Positions 19,328 to 27,995 of a stretch of 64,000 bases of DNA are shown one piece after another. The first letter of the stretch is position 1; the number at the start of each line of letters is the position of its first letter. The stretch is taken from positions 62,001-126,000 of the forward strand of contig MEEF01000010.1 of the NCBI GenBank assembly GCA_001724355.1, written 5' to 3'. Made by a program: the position numbers and the translations under genes. Source of the DNA: Mesorhizobium sp. SCN 65-20 (GTDB lineage: Bacteria; Pseudomonadota; Alphaproteobacteria; Rhizobiales; Rhizobiaceae). Under the pieces are notes generated by a model. It saw only the letters and a list, made by a program, of their open reading frames with translations, did no database searches and was not told the origin of the DNA.

Positions 19328-19849
19328 ATGAACAGACGCAAATTCCTGATGGGTGGCGCGATCGGCGCCGCGCTGATCGCTATGGCCGCGGCCACGTCCT
19401 TCGGCTTGACCACGGCGAGCCTCGCCGAAAGCCAACCGATGGCGCTTCCCGCCGATCCGGAGGCGCTGGTTGCGGTGACGGCCAAGGGCGAGGTTCGCTT
19501 CCGCATCGAGGTTGCCGACGAACCGGCCGAAAGATCGATGGGCCTGATGTTCCGCACCGACCTGGGCGACGACCAGGGCATGCTCTTCGTGTTCGACGAG
19601 ACCCAGCCGGTCGGTTTCTGGATGAAGAACACGCCGCTGCCGCTCGACCTGCTGTTCATCGGCGAGGACGGTAAGGTGCGCGATATCCAGCAGGGCGTGC
19701 CCTTCTCGGAAGCGGTCATCGCGGCGGACGAACCGGTGCGCTTTGTGCTGGAGCTCAAGGCGGGCACGGCCGAGAAGAATGGCATCAGGGACGGCGACCA
19801 GCTAAAGCACCGCGTCATCACCAAGGCCGGCGCGGCCAATCCCGGATAG
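19328..19849 (+). CDS. exported DUF192 protein
   Basis: A 173-residue protein with an N-terminal signal or anchor (MNRRKFLMGG, then a hydrophobic stretch to about residue 33, ASLAESQ). The mature part is a DUF192 domain: ERSMGLMFRTDL, GMLFVFDETQPVGFWMKNT and PLDLLFIGEDG. The family's function is unknown; most members are small periplasmic or extracellular beta-barrels. GGGGGAA lies four bases before the ATG. It sits between the cold-shock gene and an alpha/beta hydrolase gene starting seven bases after its stop. Confidence 0.88.
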   Translation: MNRRKFLMGGAIGAALIAMAAATSFGLTTASLAESQPMALPADPEALVAVTAKGEVRFRIEVADEPAERSMGLMFRTDLGDDQGMLFVFDETQPVGFWMKNTPLPLDLLFIGEDGKVRDIQQGVPFSEAVIAADEPVRFVLELKAGTAEKNGIRDGDQLKHRVITKAGAANPG

Positions 19850-19856
19850 ACGATAC

Positions 19857-20633
19857 ATGGCAGTCCAGCATTTCTCCCACGACGGCTTCGATCTGGCTTT
19901 CCTCGACCAGCCGCCTTCTGCGGCGGGCAGCGGGGAACCGGTGCTGATGATCCATGGCTTCGCCTCGAGCCATTACGTCAACTGGGTGTCGCCCGGCTGG
20001 TTCAAGACATTGAGCGAAGCCGGCTACCGCGCCATCGCGCTCGACAATCGCGGCCATGGCCTGTCGTCGAAAAGCTATGAAGAGGCCGACTACACGCCTC
20101 CCAAGATGGCAAGCGACGCGGTGGCGCTTCTCGATCATCTCGGCATCGAACGCGCTCATGTCATGGGGTATTCGATGGGCGCGCGCGTTTCGGCGTTCCT
20201 GGCGCTGGAAGCACCGGAGCGCGTGGCGACGCTGGTGTTCGGCGGACTGGGCATCGGCATGGTCGACGGCGTCGGCGACTGGGACCCGATCGCCGATGCG
20301 CTGCTGGCCGAGGACCCCGAGAGCATCACCCATCGCCGCGGCAAGTCGTTCCGCGCCTTTGCCGACCAGACGCGCAGCGACAGGCGGGCGCTAGCCGCTT
20401 GCATCGCCACCTCGCGCGAGCTTTTGACCGAGGACGACATGTCCCGCATCACCCAGCCGACGCTGGTGGCGGTCGGCACAACCGACGACATCGGCGGCTC
20501 GGCTGCCGACCTGGCGGCACTGATGCCGAACGCTCAGAGCTTCGACATCGAAGGCCGCGACCACATGCTCGCCGTCGGCGACCGCACCTTCAAGAAGCGC
20601 GTGCTGGAGTTTTATGCCGAGCATCCGCTCTGA
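19857..20633 (+). CDS. alpha/beta-fold hydrolase
   Basis: A 258-residue soluble hydrolase. The oxyanion motif is MIHGFASSHYVNW, the nucleophile is S106 in VMGYSMGAR, and the catalytic histidine is in GRDHMLAVG near the C-terminus, with an acid probably at TTDDIGG. This is the complete triad order of the family. Substrate is unknown; similar proteins include esterases and C-C hydrolases. It starts seven bases after the DUF192 stop and is followed five bases later by a GNAT gene, so the three form a likely operon. Confidence 0.88.
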   Translation: MAVQHFSHDGFDLAFLDQPPSAAGSGEPVLMIHGFASSHYVNWVSPGWFKTLSEAGYRAIALDNRGHGLSSKSYEEADYTPPKMASDAVALLDHLGIERAHVMGYSMGARVSAFLALEAPERVATLVFGGLGIGMVDGVGDWDPIADALLAEDPESITHRRGKSFRAFADQTRSDRRALAACIATSRELLTEDDMSRITQPTLVAVGTTDDIGGSAADLAALMPNAQSFDIEGRDHMLAVGDRTFKKRVLEFYAEHPL

Positions 20634-20638
20634 GCGAG

Positions 20639-21139
20639 ATGGTCAATCTCCTCGTCACTTACCTGGAGATGACGCAACGCCCTGACGGAGAGCCGCTTCC
20701 GCAGCCGATTGCTGGCATACGGATCGAACGGGAACACCTGAGGCCGTCCGACTATCTGACGCTGTATCGCCGTGTCGGCGAGCCGCTTCAGTGGGATCAG
20801 CGATTGCACATGCCAGCCGAGGCGCTTGAAGCACTGCTCGGAGACGATGGCGTGCATGTGTATGTTCTGCGTATTGACGGTCAGGCCGCAGGATTCTGCG
20901 AGTTCGTGGCTGTCGGCCAGCCAGACGTCGAGCTTACGCATTTCGGGCTGGCCCCTGAACACCAGAGTAGAAAACTTGGCCCCTATCTGCTCGACCATTC
21001 CTTGCGAGCGATCTGGGAACTGGCGCCAAAACGCATTTGGTTGCACACCGACACGAACGATCATCCACATGCTCAAAAGGTGTACCACCGAGCTGGTTTC
21101 CGGCCGTTCATACAGCGCATGGAGAATTTTGAGGACTGA
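20639..21139 (+). CDS. GNAT-family N-acetyltransferase
   Basis: A 166-residue protein with GNAT motifs: AAGFCEFVAV (motif C/D strand), ELTHFGLAPEHQSRKLGPYL (motif A, acetyl-CoA pyrophosphate loop in variant form Q-S-R-K-L-G) and KRIWLHTDTNDHPHAQKVYH (motif B). It would transfer an acetyl group to an unknown amine. The ATG follows the hydrolase stop by five bases. It converges with the HD-domain gene, leaving nine bases between stops. Confidence 0.85.
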   Translation: MVNLLVTYLEMTQRPDGEPLPQPIAGIRIEREHLRPSDYLTLYRRVGEPLQWDQRLHMPAEALEALLGDDGVHVYVLRIDGQAAGFCEFVAVGQPDVELTHFGLAPEHQSRKLGPYLLDHSLRAIWELAPKRIWLHTDTNDHPHAQKVYHRAGFRPFIQRMENFED

Positions 21140-21148
21140 GCAACTGGC

Positions 21149-21739
21149 TCAGCTGCTCAACCTGGCCAGCGACCGCGACATATTCTCCCGTGCCTGCGTG
21201 TCGAAGCGTTCGGCGAAGATATCGGTGTGGAAGATTCGCGGTCTTGCTAGGAAGCTCTTCAGTACGGCTGCGCGGCCGGCGCGCCAGTCTTCGTAGCTGA
21301 CCCAGCCATATTCACGCCGGACGGCAGCTTCGTAAGCCTCGAACGCTTCAGCCGGCGCGCCGAGGATCGACAGGTCCATGTCCAGGAACAGGGCCGCGTC
21401 TTGCCGTGCCGTCCCGTCCTCGAACTCCGGGATCTGATGTGCGGCGGTGGCTTCGATCATCTTTACGATGCGGGCGAGGCGAGGGGCATCGACGTGCCCT
21501 CTGAGTCTGTCGGCGGCGAGGGCGGCGCTGGCCGCCTCGTTGTCCTTGCGGCGGCTGTCGTAGATCGCGTCGTGGAACCAGATGGCGGCCTCGACGGCAT
21601 CGGGATCGGCGAAAGCCTGGCGGTGCTCCCCGAGCAAAGAGAGCAGCGCCTCGATATGCCTGACGCCATGATAATGGCGGTCGGGCGCCTGGTAGAGCGC
21701 TGTCAGTTCGGCTTTCGTTGCGGCGTCGACCAGCGACAT
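21149..21739 (-). CDS. HD-domain protein, predicted metal-dependent phosphohydrolase
   Basis: A 196-residue protein. Its HD signature begins YHGVRHIEALLSLL (about 22-36), followed by AIWFHDAIYDSRRKDNEAASA (about 48-68), where the HD pair binds metal. LFLDMDLSILG gives a later conserved Asp. This matches COG4339-type predicted HD phosphohydrolases, whose substrate is unknown. It is the second gene of a two-gene unit, starting three bases after the enoyl-CoA hydratase stop. Confidence 0.85.
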   Translation of the reverse strand: MSLVDAATKAELTALYQAPDRHYHGVRHIEALLSLLGEHRQAFADPDAVEAAIWFHDAIYDSRRKDNEAASAALAADRLRGHVDAPRLARIVKMIEATAAHQIPEFEDGTARQDAALFLDMDLSILGAPAEAFEAYEAAVRREYGWVSYEDWRAGRAAVLKSFLARPRIFHTDIFAERFDTQARENMSRSLARLSS

Positions 21740-21742
21740 CGG

Positions 21743-22525
21743 TCAGCGTCCCTTGAAATGCGGTGCTCTGCGGGCATGGAAGGCGGCGCGGCCCTCGGCA
21801 TAGTCTTCGCTGAGGAACGTGGCGTCGCCGAGTGCCTGCGCAATGGCTGCCTCCGCCGGATCGTGGCTCAGTGCGGCGCGGATTGCGGCTTTCGACGCCC
21901 GTATGGACATGGGCGCGTTGCCGGCGATCGTCCTGGCGATCTGCTCGATACGGGCGTCGAACTCGGCTTCTTTGACGGTCTCCAGCAAGAACCCGGCGGC
22001 GAGGGCGGCTGTCGCGTCGATCCTGCCGGCGGTGTAGGTGAGGTAGCGCGCCATCTGCGGCCCGGCGGACCAGACGATGTCGCCCATCGCGTCCTGCGGA
22101 TAGGCGAGGCCGAGACGCCCGGCCGGCACCGAAAACTGTGCGTCAGGCGTGGCGATCCTGAGATCGCAGGCGGCGGCGAGGCCGAATCCGCCGCCGAAGC
22201 AGATGCCGCGGATCGCGGCGATCACCGGCACGGCGCAGTTGCGAAGTGCCGCGAAAGCAGCGGAATTGGTGGCCTCGTAGGTGCGGGCGCTTTCGGCCGT
22301 CCCGCGCAAGGTGTCGAACTCGGAGATGTCCGCACCGGCGGAAAAGTCCTGGCCCTTGCCGCGCAGCACGATCACGTGGGCACTGCCGCTGTCCGACAGC
22401 CGGCCGAGGATTGACGCCAGATCGACCCACATGGCCTGCGTGATCGCGTTCTTTCGCGACGGACGGTTGATGGCAATGGTGGCGACGCCGTCTTTAGTGC
22501 TCACCTGCAGCGGTTCGGTTTCCAT
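21743..22525 (-). CDS. enoyl-CoA hydratase/isomerase family protein
   Basis: A 260-residue crotonase-fold protein. The oxyanion-hole and CoA-binding signatures are GQDFSAGADISEF (about 58-70) and AIRGICFGGGFGLAAACDLRIA (about 101-122). After the second motif the usual catalytic glutamates are not clearly both present: the segment is PAGRLGLAYPQDAMGDIVW. The substrate is therefore uncertain. It could serve fatty acid, amino acid or aromatic degradation. It leads a two-gene unit with the HD gene and is divergent from cysE. Confidence 0.88.
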   Translation of the reverse strand: METEPLQVSTKDGVATIAINRPSRKNAITQAMWVDLASILGRLSDSGSAHVIVLRGKGQDFSAGADISEFDTLRGTAESARTYEATNSAAFAALRNCAVPVIAAIRGICFGGGFGLAAACDLRIATPDAQFSVPAGRLGLAYPQDAMGDIVWSAGPQMARYLTYTAGRIDATAALAAGFLLETVKEAEFDARIEQIARTIAGNAPMSIRASKAAIRAALSHDPAEAAIAQALGDATFLSEDYAEGRAAFHARRAPHFKGR

Positions 22526-22679
22526 GGCGTCTTGAATATCCGTGAACCTGGTCCATCTGAAGCGGCACGAACGAAACGATCTGAACGACCGCTAAGGAAA
22601 ATTGAGTTCAATCGTGCTAACATGTGGCTTATATGTCCCGCGCGGGAATGCACAAGCCGACAGTGAACGGAGACCGTCG

Positions 22680-23528
22680 ATGAACACCATATCCGCTGTG
22701 CGGCACGGGTCGCTGAAGCCTGTCGACCCGATCTGGCAATCGGTGCGCGACGAGGCTGCGGACGCGGTGGCGGGCGACCCTCTGCTGGCGGCATTCCTGT
22801 ATGCCACGATCCTGAACCAGGATACGCTGGAAGAGGCGGTCATCCATCGCCTCGCGGAACGGCTGGCGCACCAGGACCTCGGCGCCGATCTCCTGCGCCA
22901 GACCTTCTATGCCATGCTGGAAGACCGGCCGGAGTGGAGCGAGACGGTCCGCACCGACATCCAGGCCTATTACGACCGCGACCCGGCCTGCGACCGCTAT
23001 CTGATGCCGGTGCTCTATTTCAAGGGCTTCCACGCGATCCAGACGCACAGGCTGGCGCATTGGCTGTGGAACCGCGGCCGCAAGGATTTCGCGCTCTACC
23101 TGCAGAGCCGCTCTTCTTCCGTGTTCCAGACCGACATCAACCCGGCTGCGCGCATGGGCAAGGGCATCTTCATCGATCATGCCACCGGGCTGGTGGTCGG
23201 CGAGACTGCCGTCATCGAGGACGACGTGTCGATCCTGCACGGCGTGACCCTCGGCGGCACTGGCAAGACCGGCGGCGACCGTCATCCCAAGGTGCGATAC
23301 GGCGTGCTCATTGGCGCCGGAGCCAAGATCCTCGGCAACATCGAAATCGGTCATTGCGCCAAGATCGCGGCCGGCTCGGTGGTGCTCTCGCCCGTGCCGC
23401 ACAACAAGACGGTCGCGGGTGTGCCCGCGCGCGTGGTGGGCGAAACCGGCTGCGACCGCCCGTCGAGCCAGATGGACCAGTTGCTGCCGTCGCAAAGCAT
23501 GGATCACGTCGTCAGTTTCGACATCTGA
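22680..23528 (+). CDS. cysE: serine O-acetyltransferase
   Basis: A 282-residue enzyme making O-acetylserine from serine and acetyl-CoA, the committed step of cysteine synthesis. An N-terminal helical SATase domain (DPIWQSVRDEAADAVAGDPL) is followed by a left-handed beta-helix of hexapeptide repeats (FIDHATGLVVGETAVIEDD, LHGVTLGGTGKTGGDRHPKV). The catalytic His/Asp pair lies in these motifs. The C-terminal tail ends in DHVVSFDI; the terminal Ile matches the CysE tails that bind cysteine synthase. The start at 22680 follows CGGAGACC. Followed by a DUF3126 gene. Confidence 0.95.
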   Translation: MNTISAVRHGSLKPVDPIWQSVRDEAADAVAGDPLLAAFLYATILNQDTLEEAVIHRLAERLAHQDLGADLLRQTFYAMLEDRPEWSETVRTDIQAYYDRDPACDRYLMPVLYFKGFHAIQTHRLAHWLWNRGRKDFALYLQSRSSSVFQTDINPAARMGKGIFIDHATGLVVGETAVIEDDVSILHGVTLGGTGKTGGDRHPKVRYGVLIGAGAKILGNIEIGHCAKIAAGSVVLSPVPHNKTVAGVPARVVGETGCDRPSSQMDQLLPSQSMDHVVSFDI

Positions 23529-23655
23529 TGTTCGTCGGCTTGTGCCGCTTGCGCATAATGCGTGAATTGCGAGATGCAGGCGGCGCGTTGCCTTTACATT
23601 GCCATGTCGAGCGTGTCAGAAGCGCCTCTCTCAAACGACAAGCCGGAGAAGCCAG

Positions 23656-23856
23656 TTGAAGCCGGAAGAAATCCGAAAGCTCGACGCTTATTTCAAGCGC
23701 CAGTTCCAGAACCCGAACCTCCAGGTCAAGGCTCGCCCGCGCAAGGACGACTCGGCAGAGGTCTATATCGGGGACGAATTCCTCGGCATCGTCTTCAAGG
23801 ACGAAGACGACGGCGACTACAATTTCTCGATGGCGATCCTCGACGTCGATCTGTAA
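23656..23856 (+). CDS. DUF3126 small protein
   Basis: A 66-residue protein beginning at a TTG codon with GGAGA six bases upstream (the next residues are KPEEIRKLDAYFKRQF). The rest (VKARPRKDDSAEVYIGDEF, LGIVFKDEDDGDYNFSM) is the DUF3126 pattern, a small domain almost confined to alphaproteobacteria. Function unknown. It usually follows cysE, as here, which suggests a link to sulfur metabolism, but nothing in the sequence shows a mechanism. Confidence 0.85.
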   Translation: MKPEEIRKLDAYFKRQFQNPNLQVKARPRKDDSAEVYIGDEFLGIVFKDEDDGDYNFSMAILDVDL

Positions 23857-23898
23857 GGCCGAGCGGCCGACCGACGCCGCGCGCCTGACGCGCGGCCG

Positions 23899-24624
23899 TC
23901 ACCTCTCGCGCAGCATCATGTTCGCACGGGCGACCACCGCCTCGTCGAGCGCGCGCCAATCTCCCAACAGTTCACGCGGAAACCTGTAGGTCAGGCTGAG
24001 GTCCTTGCCGACGAAAACGTCGCGTTCGCAGGGCGCCAGCGATTCATCGGCTTCGACCCCGTTGAGACAGCGTGCCACGAAAGCGGGCTCGCCCGGGCGG
24101 GCCGCCACTGCCAGAACCTCGTTGAGATAGCCGGAGTTTTCGGTGAACCCGAAGAGCGTTGTTCCGTCCGGGCCCGGCACGCCCGGCTTGACGGTAAGCG
24201 CGTCATAGATCGGACCGAGCCGGCCGCTCATGTCGCGCTTCATGGTGCGCGGCTCGAAGGTGAGGAAGACGATGCGCTTGCTGCCGTCGGTATTGTTGAA
24301 CGCGGCGCGGGCTGTTTCGCTGTAGCCGTCCATCTCCGGCCAGCGGAGGAAGAGGTCGAGCCGGTCGGCGATGCCGTCATGCCGGGCCTTTTCGAAGCGG
24401 ATCGTGTTGGCGGGGGCGGAGACCACATCGTCGTCGATGACGATCTCGCGCAGGCTTGTGTCGTCGCTGTAGCCAGCCAGTGCGATCGAATGCCCGAACC
24501 ATCGGCCGCCGGCGCTGATCGCGACCGAGAGCGCCGCAAGCACGGCGAAGCCGTAAAAGACCTTCACTGCCAGTGCGGAGTTGACGACCTCGAAGCCGGG
24601 GGTATCCGTCGCCTGCTGTTTCAT
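23899..24624 (-). CDS. hypothetical membrane-anchored protein
   Basis: A 241-residue protein with one N-terminal membrane helix (about 17-40, VKVFYGFAVLAALSVAISAG) and a soluble domain outside. No family is recognised with certainty. Within the soluble part, RFEKARHDGIADRLDLFLRW, RIVFLTFEPRTMKRDMSGRL and TYRFPRELLGDWRALDEAVV look conserved, and two cysteines (CLNGVEADESLAPC) could form a disulfide. The start has GGAGA six bases upstream. It is divergent from the gamma-carbonic anhydrase-like gene. Similar single-pass proteins occur widely in rhizobia without a known role. Confidence 0.75.
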   Translation of the reverse strand: MKQQATDTPGFEVVNSALAVKVFYGFAVLAALSVAISAGGRWFGHSIALAGYSDDTSLREIVIDDDVVSAPANTIRFEKARHDGIADRLDLFLRWPEMDGYSETARAAFNNTDGSKRIVFLTFEPRTMKRDMSGRLGPIYDALTVKPGVPGPDGTTLFGFTENSGYLNEVLAVAARPGEPAFVARCLNGVEADESLAPCERDVFVGKDLSLTYRFPRELLGDWRALDEAVVARANMMLRER

Positions 24625-24833
24625 CGATGTCTCCGGGGTGCCCGGCCTTCCTGTCGGCTGGGGAAGCGGAAGGCCGACGTGCCGGCTTCCGCTGTCGGGC
24701 CGTGGCCTGAGGCGGCGGCCCGATGCGCGATCACATTGCGCGCCTATGGTTAATGGCGCGTTAAGAGTTGCGGCGGGCTTGCCTGACGCCAAGCCAATCC
24801 ATAGGTTGCGCCCGACCAAGGAAGGGATTTGCC

Positions 24834-25367
24834 ATGCCGCTCTACGCACTCGACGGGATCGAACCGCAATTCGAGGACCGCGACAGCAACTGGATCGCAC
24901 CGGACGCGGCTGTGGTGGGCGATGTCCGGATCGCCCGTGACGTAGGCATATGGTTCGGCGCCGCGATCCGTGGCGACCGCGAGCCGATATCGATCGGTGC
25001 CGGCAGCAACATCCAGGAGCACACGGTGATGCACACCGATCCGGGATATCCGCTGACCGTCGGCGAGGGCTGCACCATCGGGCACCGCGCTATCCTGCAC
25101 GGCTGCACGGTGGGCGACAACAGCCTGATCGGCATGGGAGCGATCGTGCTCAACGGTGCCAGGATCGGCCGCAACTGCCTGGTGGGCGCGGGCGCGCTAG
25201 TGACCGAAGGCAAGGAGTTTCCGGACAACTCGCTGATCGTCGGTTCGCCCGCCAAGGTGATCCGGACCCTCGACGATGCCGCCGCCGATCGTCTGCGCAA
25301 GTCAGCCCAGGATTATGTCCAGAACCAGAAGCGTTTCAGGGCCGGCCTTAGCAAGGTCGCCGATTAA
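24834..25367 (+). CDS. gamma-carbonic anhydrase family hexapeptide protein
   Basis: A 177-residue left-handed beta-helix protein. Hexapeptide turns run from APDAAVVGDVRIARDVGIWF to GARIGRNCLVGAGALVTEG. Histidines placed as zinc ligands in the Cam/YrdA group are visible in NIQEHTVMHTDPGYP and GCTIGHRAILHG. The C-terminal helix (AADRLRKSAQDYVQNQ) is typical. It may be a carbonic anhydrase or an inactive relative; the acidic loop of archaeal Cam is absent, so activity is uncertain. The ATG follows AGGAAGGG by seven bases. Single gene. Confidence 0.9.
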   Translation: MPLYALDGIEPQFEDRDSNWIAPDAAVVGDVRIARDVGIWFGAAIRGDREPISIGAGSNIQEHTVMHTDPGYPLTVGEGCTIGHRAILHGCTVGDNSLIGMGAIVLNGARIGRNCLVGAGALVTEGKEFPDNSLIVGSPAKVIRTLDDAAADRLRKSAQDYVQNQKRFRAGLSKVAD

Positions 25368-25412
25368 GTCGTATGACCCGGCTGGCGAGCCGGGTCACGC
25401 TCTCGCCGCAGC

Positions 25413-26204
25413 CTAGGCGGCGGTGAGTTCAAGATGGATGGCCACCGGCACGTGGTCGGACGGCTTTTCCCAGGCGCGCACGTGTTTTTCGATGGATGCC
25501 GAGCCGAGCCGGTTGGCGGCCTCCGGCGACAAGAGCAGGTGGTCGATGCGGATGCCGTTGTTCTTCTGCCACGCGCCGGCCTGATAGTCCCAGAAGGTAT
25601 AGACGTCAGGCTTGTCGGTCACCGCGCGGACCGCTTCGGTGAAGCCGAGGTTCTTCAGCCGCCTGAATGCCTGGCGGGTCTCGGGCTGGAACAGGGCATC
25701 GCCCAGCCATTGCTCGGGGAAGCGCGCGTCAACCGCCTCCGGGATGACGTTGTAGTCGCCGGCCAGCACCAGTGCTTCCTCCAGGGCCAGGCGCTCGGCG
25801 GCCCAGCGTTCGAGCCTCGCCATCCAGGACAGCTTGTAGGGGAACTTGTCGGTACCGACGGGATTGCCGTTTGGCAAGTAGAGCGAGACGACGCGCAGCG
25901 CACCCTTGTCGGTCGAGAATACGCCCTCGATGAACCGCGCCTGCTCGTCGGCATCGTCTCCGGGCAGCCCGCGATTGACTTCGTCGAAGCGCAGCTTCGA
26001 AAGTATAGCAACTCCGTTGAAGCCTTTCTGGCCGTGGGTTTCTACGTTGTACCCCAGCGCCTCGATCTCGGCCCGGGGAAACTGGTCGTCTACGCTTTTG
26101 ATCTCCTGCAAGCAGACGATATCCGGCGAGCTTTCCTTGAGCCAATGAAGCAGATTGCCGATGCGAGCTCTGACGCCATTGATATTCCAGGTCACGATCT
26201 TCAT
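25413..26204 (-). CDS. xth: exodeoxyribonuclease III (AP endonuclease)
   Basis: A 263-residue enzyme of base-excision repair that cuts DNA at abasic sites and trims 3' ends. Catalytic motifs: TWNINGVRAR, DIVCLQEIKS with the metal-binding Glu, SLYLPNGNPVG, LAGDYNVIPE with the Asp-Asn pair, and PSDHVPVAIHLEL with the terminal Asp-His pair. Start MKIVTWNING at 26204; a GTG at 26213 in frame is also possible, and neither has a clear ribosome-binding site. It is divergent from the nucleobase permease gene. Confidence 0.94.
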   Translation of the reverse strand: MKIVTWNINGVRARIGNLLHWLKESSPDIVCLQEIKSVDDQFPRAEIEALGYNVETHGQKGFNGVAILSKLRFDEVNRGLPGDDADEQARFIEGVFSTDKGALRVVSLYLPNGNPVGTDKFPYKLSWMARLERWAAERLALEEALVLAGDYNVIPEAVDARFPEQWLGDALFQPETRQAFRRLKNLGFTEAVRAVTDKPDVYTFWDYQAGAWQKNNGIRIDHLLLSPEAANRLGSASIEKHVRAWEKPSDHVPVAIHLELTAA

Positions 26205-26286
26205 GAATTTCACGCGATTATTTCAAATAATTCTTGATAGCCGTTGAGGCGGTTCCGGACGATCCTGCATCATCCTTCGGGAGAAG

Positions 26287-26298
26287 GGAACCGGTTCC
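26287..26298. promoter_or_regulatory. 12-bp palindrome upstream of the NCS2 permease gene
   Basis: A perfect palindrome, GGAACCGGTTCC, centred about 50 bases before the permease ATG in the shared xth/permease upstream region. A further ACCGGTT lies at about 26312. It could be a repressor site; no regulator is identified. Confidence 0.3.
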
Positions 26299-26341
26299 GT
26301 TTGCCAAAAATTGGACCGGTTGCAAAAGGGGAACAAACGCC

Positions 26342-27826
26342 ATGTCTATCAGTCCACATCCCGTGGACGAGGTGCTGCCAGCGCCTCGTCTTGCTGCGCT
26401 CGGAATCCAGCACGTGCTGGTCATGTATGCCGGTGCCATCGCCGTGCCGCTCATCATCGGGCGCGCGCTCAAGCTCGACCCTGAGCAGGTCGCCTTCCTG
26501 ATTTCCGCCGACCTGTTCGTCTGCGGCGTCGTCACCATCATCCAGTCGCTGGGCGCCACCCAGTGGTTCGGCATCAAGCTGCCTGTCATGATGGGCGTGA
26601 CCTTCGCCGCCGTTGGTCCGATGGTGGCCATGGCCAACGCCAATCCGGGGCCTGACGGCGCCCGCATGATCTTCGGCGCGATCATCGGCGCGGGCATCAT
26701 TGCCCTGCTCATTGCGCCGATCGTCAGCCGCATGCTGCGGTTCTTCCCGCCAGTGGTGACCGGTACGATCATCGTGGTGATCGGTGCATCCTTGATGCGC
26801 ATCGGCATCAACTGGATCTTCGGCAATCCCTTCGGCCCGACCGCGCCCCGCATCGTGGCGCCAGAGCACGCCGAATGGCTGAAGTCGGTGACCGAGATGG
26901 CGGCCGCGACCGGCTCGACCATCCCGGCGATTCCGGAGAAGCTCGGACTTGCGCCGTCGGTGCAGAACCCCGCCTATGCGCCGCTGACCAATGTCGGCAT
27001 CTCGGCGATCGTGCTTTTTTCCATCCTCGCCATCGCCAAGTTCGGCAAGGGCTTCATGTCCAACATCGCCGTGCTGCTCGGCATCGTCATCGGCGGCGTC
27101 GTCACCGCGGCCCTCGGCATGATGAACTTCGACAAGGTCGCTTCCGCCGGCTGGTTCGAACTGATCACGCCGCTGCGCTTCGGCATGCCGATCTTCGATC
27201 CGATCCTCATCATCACCATGGTGCTGGTCATGATCGTCGTGATGATCGAGTCGACCGGCATGTTCCTGGCGCTCGGTGACATGACCGGCAAGAAGGTGAC
27301 GCAGCCGATGCTCTCCGCAGGTCTTCGCACCGACGGCCTGGGCACCGTGATCGGCGGCCTGTTCAACACCTTCCCCTACACCAGCTTCTCGCAGAACGTG
27401 GGCCTGGTCGGGGTCACCGGCGTGAAGAGCCGCTTCGTCTGCGTTGCCGGCGGCGTGATCCTGATTATCCTCGGCCTCGTGCCCAAGATGGGCGCGCTGG
27501 TCGAGGCGCTTCCGGTCTTTGTCCTGGGCGGCGCTGGCCTGGTGATGTTCGGCATGGTCGCGGCGACCGGCATCCGCATCCTCGCGAATGTCGACTTCAA
27601 GACGAACCGCAACAACCTGTTCGTCGTGGCTGTGTCGATCGGCTTCGGCATGATCCCGCTGGTCGCGCCCGACTTCAAGATGTGGATGCCGCACAACATC
27701 CATCCGCTGATCGAGTCGGGCATCCTGCTGGCCGCTGTCTCGGCCGTCGTGCTCAACGCCTTCTTCAACGGCACCAAGGTGAACGAGGAAGAGATCCGCG
27801 AGGCGGCAATGGCCTCCGAGGCCTGA
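26342..27826 (+). CDS. NCS2-family nucleobase:cation symporter (uracil/xanthine permease type)
   Basis: A 494-residue membrane protein of the nucleobase-ascorbate transporter family, about 14 helices. Signature features are GIQHVLVMYAGAIAVPLIIG at the N-terminus, the substrate-site region IESTGMFLALGDMTG and the QNVGLVGVTGVKSR motif following FNTFPYTSFS. This motif order is that of the xanthine/urate branch rather than UraA, so a purine substrate is favoured, but not certain. AAGGGGAA lies eight bases before the ATG. It runs divergently from xth and ends before a cluster of palindromes. Confidence 0.92.
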   Translation: MSISPHPVDEVLPAPRLAALGIQHVLVMYAGAIAVPLIIGRALKLDPEQVAFLISADLFVCGVVTIIQSLGATQWFGIKLPVMMGVTFAAVGPMVAMANANPGPDGARMIFGAIIGAGIIALLIAPIVSRMLRFFPPVVTGTIIVVIGASLMRIGINWIFGNPFGPTAPRIVAPEHAEWLKSVTEMAAATGSTIPAIPEKLGLAPSVQNPAYAPLTNVGISAIVLFSILAIAKFGKGFMSNIAVLLGIVIGGVVTAALGMMNFDKVASAGWFELITPLRFGMPIFDPILIITMVLVMIVVMIESTGMFLALGDMTGKKVTQPMLSAGLRTDGLGTVIGGLFNTFPYTSFSQNVGLVGVTGVKSRFVCVAGGVILIILGLVPKMGALVEALPVFVLGGAGLVMFGMVAATGIRILANVDFKTNRNNLFVVAVSIGFGMIPLVAPDFKMWMPHNIHPLIESGILLAAVSAVVLNAFFNGTKVNEEEIREAAMASEA

Positions 27827-27834
27827 CGCGATTC

Positions 27835-27873
27835 CATGACCCCGAAGATCGGAATCGATTTTTCGGGGTCATG
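27835..27873. repeat. palindromic repeat CATGACCCCGAA...TTCGGGGTCATG
   Basis: Two perfect 12-bp arms flank a 15-base centre that itself holds the small palindrome-like ATCGGAATCGAT. It lies nine bases after the permease stop. It could stop transcription, but no T-run follows. From memory this unit, followed directly by the ATTCAAAGTG unit, recurs in many rhizobial genomes. Confidence 0.65.
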
Positions 27874-27930
27874 CACAAATTCAAAGTGCTTCAGCGCCCT
27901 TTGCGTCCGACAGGAAGCGCGGCGCTGTAG
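27873..27930. repeat. rhizobial intergenic repeat, copy A
   Basis: Shares GCACAAATTCAAAGTG, CAGC, CCTTTGCG and the final GCGCGGCGCTGTAG with a second copy at 46469-46528. The centre differs. Both copies lie between the 3' ends of convergent genes. Confidence 0.75.
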
Positions 27931-27941
27931 CGGTAGCGACA

Positions 27942-27981
27942 CGGGTGGATCTGTCCGCGTGGGGGCGGGCAGATCCACCCG
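27942..27981. terminator. strong hairpin between convergent genes
   Basis: Perfect 12-bp arms CGGGTGGATCTG (27942-27953) and its complement (27970-27981) with a 16-base G-rich loop. It lies just past the end of the convergent DUF4375 gene. No clear T-run on either side, so a terminator role is only likely by position. Confidence 0.45.
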
Positions 27982-27995
27982 CAGGCGTTTGCGGG

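Noticed and set aside
11436-27826. Adenine deaminase and NCS2 permease as one purine-salvage cluster
   Set aside because: They are 13 kb apart with many unrelated genes between; no shared upstream motif was seen.
27835-27873. Simple Rho-independent terminator of the NCS2 permease gene
   Set aside because: No T-run follows the stem and the unit resembles a dispersed palindromic repeat.
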